From NCBI GenBank assembly GCA_947853245.1, contig CANTWP010000006.1, positions 1-8,297 of the forward strand: a stretch of 8,297 nucleotides of DNA, read 5' to 3'. This stretch comes from an uncultured Bacilli bacterium. GTDB lineage: Bacteria > Bacillota_I > Bacilli_A > RF39 > UBA660. The translations under genes were made by a program, and so were the position numbers. The first letter of the stretch is position 1; each line of letters begins with the position of its first letter. Below the pieces are notes generated by a model, which saw only the letters and a list, made by a program, of their open reading frames with translations, did not search any database and was not told the origin of the DNA. Positions 1 to 5,600 of this stretch are shown here, in pieces.

Positions 1-2
1 CT

Positions 3-1256
3 GTTGGAGAAGGTTGGATACAAGATAATGATGTATTAGATACTTGGTTTTCCAGTGCATTATGGCCTTTTTCAACATTGGGTTTTCCAGAAGATACTAA
101 CTTATTAAAAAGATATTATCCTAATAATGTTCTTGTTACAGGTTATGATATTATTCCATTCTGGGTAAATAGAATGACTTTTCAAGGTTTACATTTCACG
201 GGAACTAGACCTTTTAAAGATTGTTTAATTCATGGACTTATTCGTGACAAACAAGGCAGAAAGATGTCTAAGTCACTTGGAAATGGTGTAGATCCTATGG
301 ATGTTATTGAAAAATATGGCTGTGATTCATTAAGATTTTTCTTAGCGACTTCTACTGCTCCAGGGATGGATTTAAGGTATGATGAAGAAAAAGTAGCTTC
401 TACTTGGAATTTTATTAATAAACTATGGAATGCATCTCGTTTTGTGATTATGAATATAGAAGACTTAACAAAAGATAGTTATGATCCAATTAATAATTTA
501 AGTATGCCTGATAAATGGATTATTCATAAAGCTAATAATTTAGTAAAAACCGTTCGAAAGCATATGGATAATTATGAATTTAATGTAGTAGGAACAGAAC
601 TTTATAACTTTATTTGGGATGATTTTTGTGATTGGTATATTGAACTTTCTAAAATAAATATGAATAAAACTACTAAGAGTGTTCTTTATAAAGTATTAAG
701 TATGATTATTAAAATGTTACATCCATTTATGCCTTATGTAACAGAAGAAATATATGGTATGTTGCCAATAAAGACGTCAGAATCTATTATGATTGCTTCT
801 TATCCAGTATATCAATCAGAGTCTATTTTTGAAGATTCTAAAGAATTAGATAATGTAATTGAGTTTATTGTTAAAGTACGTAATACTAAACAAAACACGA
901 AAATTCCAAAGGAGTCTAAGGTATATTTTAAAGGAAATTATTCAGATTTAATTTTGAAACTGTTAAAAATAGACAACAATAATTTAATAAGTGATAATAC
1001 TCTTGATGGTATTGAAGTTAAAACTACTAATTATGAAATAAAATTTATGTTTGATACAACTGATAGTAAAGAAAAAGAATTAGAAAACTTATTAAAAGAA
1101 AAAACTAGGTTAGAAAGTTCTATTGCAAGACGTAAAAATTTATTAAGTAATTCTAATTATGTATCAAAAGCTCCAGAAAATATTGTTAATAAAGAAAAAG
1201 AAGATTTAAAGAAAGAGGAAGAACAACTAGAACTTATCTTAAAACAAATAAATTAA
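3..1256 (+). CDS. valS: Valyl-tRNA synthetase, C-terminal half (5' end outside window)
   Basis: Class I aminoacyl-tRNA synthetase that charges tRNA-Val with valine in the cytoplasm. The reading frame is open from base 3 and starts upstream of the window; an internal TTG at 78 is not the start. About 417 codons are present, roughly half of a usual 870-880 residue ValRS. Seen in order: the end of the Rossmann catalytic domain with a DTWFSSALWPFSTLG block, the GYDIIPFWVNRM block, the KMSKS ATP-binding loop (261-275), the helical anticodon-binding domain with WIIHK and DDFCDWYIEL-type segments, and a charged coiled-coil tail (about 1060-1256, rich in K/E/L) matching the ValRS tRNA-binding arm. 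The HIGH motif and editing domain lie off-window. It ends in TAA and is followed at once by a terminator. Identification is by recognition of family motifs. Confidence 0.97.
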   Translation, partial: VGEGWIQDNDVLDTWFSSALWPFSTLGFPEDTNLLKRYYPNNVLVTGYDIIPFWVNRMTFQGLHFTGTRPFKDCLIHGLIRDKQGRKMSKSLGNGVDPMDVIEKYGCDSLRFFLATSTAPGMDLRYDEEKVASTWNFINKLWNASRFVIMNIEDLTKDSYDPINNLSMPDKWIIHKANNLVKTVRKHMDNYEFNVVGTELYNFIWDDFCDWYIELSKINMNKTTKSVLYKVLSMIIKMLHPFMPYVTEEIYGMLPIKTSESIMIASYPVYQSESIFEDSKELDNVIEFIVKVRNTKQNTKIPKESKVYFKGNYSDLILKLLKIDNNNLISDNTLDGIEVKTTNYEIKFMFDTTDSKEKELENLLKEKTRLESSIARRKNLLSNSNYVSKAPENIVNKEKEDLKKEEEQLELILKQIN

Positions 1257-1265
1257 TTAAAGAGA

Positions 1266-1293
1266 TTAGATTGTTTTACAATCTGATTTTTTT
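1266..1293 (+). terminator. Rho-independent terminator of valS
   Basis: An 8-bp stem (1266-1273 with 1279-1286, one G-T wobble) closes a TTTTA loop and is followed by a run of seven T (1287-1293). It starts ten bases after the valS stop codon, so it should end the valS transcript and separate it from the broken gene that follows. Confidence 0.85.
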
Positions 1294-1313
1294 GTGTTAA
1301 ACATATTTAAAAT

Positions 1314-1318
1314 AGGAG
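1314..1318 (+). promoter_or_regulatory. Ribosome binding site fixing the start of the asparagine-synthetase-like gene
   Basis: AGGAG lies 8 bases before ATG 1327. The frame is also open from a GTG at 1294, but that codon follows directly on the T-tract of the valS terminator and has no ribosome binding site. ATG 1327 is therefore the better start. A weak -10-like TAAAAT at 1308-1313 has no convincing -35 partner, so I do not call a promoter. Confidence 0.65.
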
Positions 1319-1326
1319 TGTGCAAC

Positions 1327-2860
1327 ATGAAGAATAAAAATTTATTTGTAATAATAGACAAAAATAGAATAGAAATTAAAGAAGGATTATTTTATGAAAA
1401 CAGTGATTTTTGTATTATTGTTAATAATCATTTGTATGATTTAAATTATAAAAAAGAAAATTTAAAGAAGTTAATTGATTATTATAATGACAATATTGAA
1501 TTATTTAATATTATATCAAATAATTTTAGTGCTATTATAATAGATAAAAATAACAAAAAATTAACTTGTATCCAAGATTTAAATGGTGATACGATACCAA
1601 TATATTACAAGAAAGAAAATAATCAATTAGTATTTTCAAATAAGTTAATAAATATAATAGATAATTTTAACGAAAAACCAGAAATGAATCAAGAATCAAT
1701 TAGTTATTTTATGAAAAAAGGTTATATTTCTAATAAGAGTACACTTTTAAAAGATATTTATAAGTTGATACCAAATTATAATTTAGTTATTAATTTTAAT
1801 GATAAATATAAAGAAAAACATATTAAGAAAAAAATAAAATATGTCAAAATAAATAAAGATAACACTGATTTATATATTAATGAATTTAAAAAGATTATAA
1901 ATAATAGAGAAAAAAATAAAAAAGTATATGTTACATTATCAAATGGATATGATTCTAATTTTATATTTAGATTTTTAGATAAGAATAAACCTATTGAAGC
2001 TTTTTCTATAGGAGGTGTATCTGGTAGAGATGAAACAATAATGGTTCAAGAAAATATAAAAAGTTATCATAATACCAATTTAAATATATCATATGTTAGA
2101 TGAAGAAACTCTTTCTCATTATCCGGATTTAGTTTATAAATTATAAGGTTCAATGTATGAAAAAGAAATTTTTTTAAAATACCAATTAGCGAGAACTATA
2201 AAAGATAAGGGATATTATAATGTTGTATTATTTTGTGGTGAAGGCGCTGATGAAGTGTTCTCTTGGGTTTATCATAACTACGGAATATATCTTTACAAAT
2301 GTTTAAGATATATATTAGGTTCAATTAAACATCGGAATTTTTGGCCCGAACTAGCTAACTTAAAGGTAAAAGGAGGCTTTTTATATAATTTTAATACTTA
2401 TCAAGTATTAACCTATGTAATAGTTAAGAAAAATGGAATTTTAATGAATGACGCTAATATACATTGTGTTTATCCATATTTATCTAGAAATATTATTGAT
2501 ATAGCATATTGTAATAGACAATAAAATATTAAATTTAAAAAATCTCACATAAAAGCTTGTAATAAAGAAATTGATCCTAATATTCTTAATAATATTAATA
2601 ATATTGGTGGTACTACTGATCCAATAGCGCTTTTTAAAAATTGTAGTTATTTAGATAAAATAGAAAGTTTTGTCACTAGAAGTAAATATAATATACTGAA
2701 GATCAAAAGAGATTTAAATTCTAATGATTATTTTGATTATTTATTAAAAGTTTTATATTTAGATATTTTTGAGTATATATTTATTGATAATTATAATGAT
2801 ATTAATAAGATTAAAAATATCATGTTGTTGGATATATTAGATAGTAAGTATGTTAATTAA
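1327..2860 (+). pseudogene. Broken asparagine-synthetase-like amidotransferase gene
   Basis: Remnant of an asparagine synthase-related protein of about 510 residues. Codons 1-258 (1327-2100) hold an N-terminal Ntn-hydrolase/GATase-like domain (around residues 70-115) and the start of the synthetase domain with a PP-loop LSNGYDS (residues 204-210; family form SGGxDS) and FSIGG. The frame hits TGA at 2101. The protein continues one frame over from about 2084-2099 as DEETLSHYPDLVYKL, meets TAA at 2144, resumes through GEGADE (2237-2254, the usual family motif) and YPYLSRNIIDIAY, meets TAA at 2522, then runs on to a natural-looking TAA at 2858. One frameshift plus two nonsense codons argue for a pseudogene. 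No Cys follows Met1, so the glutaminase site was probably never functional; such proteins also occur as lasso-peptide cyclases or amidating enzymes in glycan loci. The exact substrate is unknown. Base composition is clearly more AT-rich than valS or the glycan operon, suggesting acquisition from elsewhere. Confidence 0.85.
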
Positions 2861-2987
2861 GAATAATTTATCAAATATATCTTCATCAAACACTTTAATA
2901 AATGCTTATTTAGTTGTATTACTATTTAAAGATCTTAATTGTTTTTATATCATTTTCTGAATATTTATCTACAGATTTTCTCTTTGA

Positions 2988-3032
2988 AAAAAAATAACCT
3001 AATTTGTTGGTTCATGTTTTCAATATTAGGTT
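2988..3032 (-). terminator. Possible hairpin terminator inside the IS remnant
   Basis: AACCTAAT (2996-3003) and ATTAGGTT (3025-3032) form a perfect 8-bp inverted repeat with a 21-base spacer that can add a few pairs (TTG/CAA). On the minus strand the hairpin is followed by ATTTTTTTT; on the plus strand by five T. It could act on the minus strand, or weakly both ways. The long loop and location in decayed sequence make function uncertain. Confidence 0.35.
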
Positions 3033-3441
3033 TTTGATTTGATAAATGGATTTATTTTTATCAACACAATTTTTATAATAGTATCTAATTGTTTACATTC
3101 TTCATAATCTACACCAATATCACGTCTTAAATTTACAAAATTAGTATCAGCTTTTGGTTACTCTTTATTAGCATCATGTTTATATTTCATAAAAGGACAA
3201 TTGTTGTTATATTTTTTTGAACAACCAATGCAAATGTAAAACCATTTTTGAGTCTTTTTACAATCATTCTATAATCTTATAGATATTCAAATTCTATTTC
3301 TTTTCTCTTCTTTTGAAATATTTGCTGGATCTACTTGTCAACTTTTACCTATTTCTTTTAATTTGTTTTCATGAAAAATTTCAGATGAAATAACCTTTAT
3401 TTGTTCTAATGTTAAATATTTCAATTGTTTCATTTTCAATA

Positions 3442-3448
3442 CCTTCTT
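3442..3448 (-). promoter_or_regulatory. Ribosome binding site of the decayed transposase
   Basis: On the minus strand AAGAAGG lies 8 bases before ATG 3433, supporting that ATG as the ancestral start of the IS30-like transposase. Another in-frame ATG lies 24 bases upstream, but the spacing favours 3433. Confidence 0.5.
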
Positions 3449-3470
3449 CATGCAAAAAAACATCGCTTAT

Positions 3471-3479
3471 ATTATAACA
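3471..3479 (-). promoter_or_regulatory. Possible extended -10 of the transposase promoter
   Basis: On the minus strand TGTTATAAT gives an extended -10 element (TGn-TATAAT), about 40 bases before ATG 3433. A TTGTAA lies 20 bases upstream, which is too far for a good -35. It is placed as expected for the transposase promoter, but AT-rich DNA makes such matches common. Confidence 0.4.
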
Positions 3480-3709
3480 ATACTTATTTCAGTTTTTTAC
3501 AACGAAACAGAATTCTAGATTAAAATTAAAGTTTTCTTTCTTAAATATTTATATTGATTTTTTTACTATTACTATTTACTGTATTATCATTTTCAGACAC
3601 GTGATTTAATCCTTTATTTTTTAAGCAAAAGATATAGTATATTATTTACATGTCTTTTTCAATTGTTAGTGGTTGCACTTCAGAAAAAAATTTTCCAAAA
3701 CATAAAATA
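3480..3709. other. Gene-free AT-rich stretch between IS remnant and pilin promoter
   Basis: I see no credible coding region on either strand; frames are broken by frequent stops and there is no ribosome binding site with an ORF of useful length. It probably holds the upstream end of the IS element plus original intergenic DNA. A segment at about 3661-3695 (GTTAGTGGTTGCACTTCAG then an A-run) is relatively less AT-rich and could be an element end, but I find no matching inverted copy near 2860. Confidence 0.5.
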
Positions 3710-3738
3710 TTGACTATAAAATTAGTTTGTGATAAGAT
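3710..3738 (+). promoter_or_regulatory. Strong sigma-A-type promoter of the pilin gene
   Basis: The -35 TTGACT (3710-3715) and -10 TAAGAT (3733-3738) are separated by exactly 17 bases, and TGA directly before the -10 makes it an extended -10. Transcription should start near 3745, giving a leader of only about 27 bases before ATG 3772. It is the best promoter match in the window and implies constitutive, independent expression of the pilin. Confidence 0.75.
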
Positions 3739-3755
3739 TAAGATGTTAATAAGAT

Positions 3756-3765
3756 AAAGGTGGTG
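3756..3765 (+). promoter_or_regulatory. Ribosome binding site fixing the pilin start
   Basis: AAAGGTGGTG differs from the ideal AAAGGAGGTG at one base and lies 6-8 bases before ATG 3772. The two GTG codons at 3760 and 3763, also in frame, lie inside this site, so they cannot be the start; the pilin begins at 3772. Confidence 0.8.
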
Positions 3766-3771
3766 AAAATA

Positions 3772-4143
3772 ATGAAATTAAATAGAAAAGGCTTTACTTT
3801 AGTAGAATTACTTGCAGTTATTGTAGTACTTTCAATTATTGCATTAATCGGTTATACTGCTATAGGTTCAGTTATTCAAAATACAAGACTTAGTTCAGCT
3901 GCATCTACTGCATCAAACTTTGAATCAGCTGCTAAAACTTATTGTAATGTAAAAATGATGCAAGATATGGGTGTTATGCCAACTGCAGCAACATATAGTG
4001 AAATAGAATTTGATAATAATGGTAGTACACTTACTGCAACTAATATTACTTTTGCAAATAATTGTGAAGATGTAACTATTTCAGGATTAACCATTAATGG
4101 TTATAGTTGTACCAAAACTGGAGCAACTTGGGGATGTCAATAA
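3772..4143 (+). CDS. Type IV pilin-like protein (prepilin-type N-terminal methylation motif)
   Basis: A 123-residue class III signal peptide protein, membrane-inserted and then processed. The leader MKLNRKG is followed by FTLVELLAVIVV: a prepilin peptidase should cut after Gly7 and methylate Phe8, with the conserved Glu at mature position 5. Residues 8-32 form the hydrophobic N-terminal helix for pilus packing. The small C-terminal domain is rich in Ser/Thr (about 27 of 116 mature residues) with four Cys (58, 98, 113, 122) that could make two disulfides. It is monocistronic, with its own promoter and a terminator 15 bases downstream, and no assembly ATPase, platform protein or prepilin peptidase is in the window. 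It could be a surface pilin, a competence-type pseudopilin or a minor pilin. The fold class is sure; the role is not. The downstream glycan operon raises the possibility that it is glycosylated. Confidence 0.9.
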   Translation: MKLNRKGFTLVELLAVIVVLSIIALIGYTAIGSVIQNTRLSSAASTASNFESAAKTYCNVKMMQDMGVMPTAATYSEIEFDNNGSTLTATNITFANNCEDVTISGLTINGYSCTKTGATWGCQ

Positions 4144-4157
4144 AACTAATATTATTT

Positions 4158-4186
4158 GAAAATCATTTATGATTTTCTTTTTTTTT
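4158..4186 (+). terminator. Rho-independent terminator of the pilin gene
   Basis: A perfect 8-bp stem, GAAAATCA (4158-4165) with TGATTTTC (4170-4177), closes a TTTA loop and is followed by nine T (4178-4186). It lies 15 bases after the pilin stop codon and separates pilin transcription from the glycan operon. Confidence 0.88.
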
Positions 4187-4192
4187 CTATTA

Positions 4193-4201
4193 TGTTATAA
4201 T
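4193..4201 (+). promoter_or_regulatory. Extended -10 promoter of the glycan operon
   Basis: TGTTATAAT gives a consensus -10 (TATAAT, 4196-4201) with a TGn extension. The position for a -35 falls in the terminator arm and T-tract of the pilin gene (about 4173-4178) and matches poorly, so this is an extended -10 promoter with little -35. The leader would be under 20 bases. Confidence 0.6.
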
Positions 4202-4224
4202 AAAAATAGTTAGGAGGATGTTTT

Positions 4225-5166
4225 ATGGATAAAATATCGATTATTGTTCCTTGTTATAATGAGGAAGAGGCTATGCCTATATTTTATGAAGAGATAACTA
4301 AAGTTGCCGATAAGATGAAGAAAAAAGCAGAATTTGAGTTTATCTTTGTTAATGATGGTTCTAGAGATAACACTTTAGAAGTTGCAAGAGGATTAAGTGA
4401 TAAAGACAAGCGTGTTCGTTATGTATCTTTTTCACGTAATTTTGGTAAAGAAGCAGGAATGCTTGCAGGGTTAGAAGCAAGTCGTGGAGATTTTATTGCT
4501 ATTATGGATGTTGATTTACAAGATCCACCAGCTTTAGTGGAAGAAATGTATGATACTTTAAAAGAGGGAGTTTATGATTGCGTAGCAACTCGTCGTGTTT
4601 CTCGTGATGGTGAACCACCAGTAAGAAGTTTTTTTGCGGAACTTTATTATAAATTAATTAATAAAATTTCTAAAACTGAAATAGTAAATGGAGCTAGAGA
4701 CTTTAGATTAATGACTCGACAAATGGTTGATTCAATATTAGAATTAAGGGAATACAATCGTTTTTCTAAGGGTATATTTAGTTGGGTTGGTTATAATACT
4801 AAATGGTTGGAATATAAAAACGTTGAAAGAGTAGCAGGTACAACTAAATGGAATTTCTGGAAATTATTTTTATATTCACTTGAAAGTATAGTTGCTTTTT
4901 CTACTGTTCCATTAGCAGTTGCTTCAATTTTAGGTATTCTATTTTGTTTAATAGCATTTATTATGATTTTAGTAATTATTATAAAAACATCAACTGTAGG
5001 AGATCCTGTTGCAGGATGGCCATCTTTAGTATGTATTATATTACTTGTCAGTGGTATTCAATTATTTTGTATGGGAATTATAGGACAATACTTATCTAAA
5101 ACTTATTTAGAAGTTAAAAAAAGACCAGTGTATATTATAAAAGAAACTGAGGAAACTAAAAGATAA
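4225..5166 (+). CDS. Polyprenyl-phosphate glycosyltransferase, GT2 family (GtrB/YkcC/DPM1-like)
   Basis: A 313-residue membrane-anchored enzyme that transfers a hexose from a nucleotide sugar to a polyprenyl phosphate on the cytoplasmic face. The N-terminal GT-A domain shows VPCYNEE (residues 8-14), NDGS (43-46) and MDVDLQDPP (94-102) with the metal-binding Asp95 and Asp97; GTTKW (205-209) marks the membrane-proximal end of the domain. Two C-terminal membrane helices follow (about 225-254 and 264-290), then a short basic tail, as in GtrB, ArnC and YkcC. Length fits the family. The start has AGGAGG (4212-4217) seven bases upstream. The stop overlaps the next start by one base (TAATG), so translation is probably coupled. 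The sugar is not readable from sequence; glucose is a common substrate of GtrB relatives, while ArnC and DPM1 use other sugars. Confidence 0.93.
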   Translation: MDKISIIVPCYNEEEAMPIFYEEITKVADKMKKKAEFEFIFVNDGSRDNTLEVARGLSDKDKRVRYVSFSRNFGKEAGMLAGLEASRGDFIAIMDVDLQDPPALVEEMYDTLKEGVYDCVATRRVSRDGEPPVRSFFAELYYKLINKISKTEIVNGARDFRLMTRQMVDSILELREYNRFSKGIFSWVGYNTKWLEYKNVERVAGTTKWNFWKLFLYSLESIVAFSTVPLAVASILGILFCLIAFIMILVIIIKTSTVGDPVAGWPSLVCIILLVSGIQLFCMGIIGQYLSKTYLEVKKRPVYIIKETEETKR

Positions 5167-5600
5167 TGAAAAATATTTTAGCATTAATTAAAAAATATGA
5201 AGAGATAATTCGTTACTTAATAATTGGTGTACTTACGACAGTTGTAAGCCTAGTTACTTATTACATTTGTGTTTTTACATTTTTAAACCCTGAAAATGGT
5301 GTAGAATTACAGATTGCTAATATTATATCTTGGATTATAAGTGTAGCATTTGCGTATATTACTAATCGTACTTTTGTATTTAAAAGTAAAAGTAAAGATA
5401 TAACAAAAGAGATAATAACGTTTATTGGTGCTCGTGTGGTTACATTACTTATGGATATGGCGATTATGTTTGTATTTGTTACTGTGTTACACTTAAATGA
5501 TAAATTATTTAAGTTAGTTTCTCAAATTGTCGTTATAGTGGCAAATTATGTATTTAGTAAATTATTTGTATTTAAAAAGGGTGTAACTGATGACAAATAG
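5166..5600 (+). CDS. GtrA-like membrane protein (putative lipid-linked sugar flippase)
   Basis: A 144-residue protein of the GtrA/DPMS family with four predicted membrane helices (about residues 16-38, 48-66, 84-108 and 115-136). The family signatures are visible: the NRTFVFK segment (67-73) after helix 2, and the C-terminal ANYVFSKLFVFKK block (126-138). Relatives are thought to help move polyprenyl-phosphate-linked sugars across the membrane or to support the partner glycosyltransferase; the flippase role is proposed rather than proven for most members. It is placed directly after a GtrB-type enzyme, the usual pairing. The ATG overlaps the upstream stop by one base, and its last 11 bases overlap the next gene. 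The ribosome binding site inside the previous gene is modest (GAGG about 13 bases upstream), consistent with translational coupling. It ends in TAG, the only one among the intact genes here. Confidence 0.9.
   Translation: MKNILALIKKYEEIIRYLIIGVLTTVVSLVTYYICVFTFLNPENGVELQIANIISWIISVAFAYITNRTFVFKSKSKDITKEIITFIGARVVTLLMDMAIMFVFVTVLHLNDKLFKLVSQIVVIVANYVFSKLFVFKKGVTDDK

Larger units (their letters stand above)
2862..3460 (-). mobile_element. Degenerate IS30-family transposase remnant
   Basis: Read on the minus strand, fragments of an IS30-type transposase appear in the right order. From ATG 3433: MKQLKYLTLEQIKVISSEIF, then HENKLKEIGKS, a TGA (3340-3338), QVDPANISKEEKRNRI, matching the N-terminal helix-turn-helix. 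Next, in another frame from about 3265: DCKKTQKWFYICIGCSKKYN with a further Cys, a Cys-rich element, then an in-frame TAA (3160-3158), then NLRRDIGVDYEECKQLDTIIK and, after another shift, CVDKNKSIYQIKNL. Finally NTTK, a stop, and AFIKVFDEDIFDKLFL (about 2919-2862), resembling the stretch just before the first catalytic region of the DDE domain. The catalytic D/D/E part is absent and several segments are missing, so this is inactive. Family assignment rests on motif order recalled from IS30 proteins of Bacillota; confirmation would need a profile search. Confidence 0.7.

Noticed and set aside
1294..1326. GTG 1294 as the start of the asparagine-synthetase-like gene.
   Set aside because: It follows directly on the valS terminator T-tract and has no ribosome binding site; ATG 1327 has AGGAG at good spacing.
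2153..2524. An independent 123-residue gene starting at ATG 2153.
   Set aside because: It holds the middle of the asparagine synthase domain (GEGADE) and continues family-like sequence on both sides of its stops, so it is a fragment of the broken gene.
2560..2610. AAT-rich repeat (AATATTAATAATATT-like) as a possible iteron or regulatory repeat.
   Set aside because: It encodes Asn/Ile codons of the broken gene and reflects local AT bias, with no regular spacing.
3760..3771. GTG 3760 or 3763 as the pilin start.
   Set aside because: Both lie inside the AAAGGTGGTG ribosome binding site; ATG 3772 has correct spacing and gives a standard prepilin leader.
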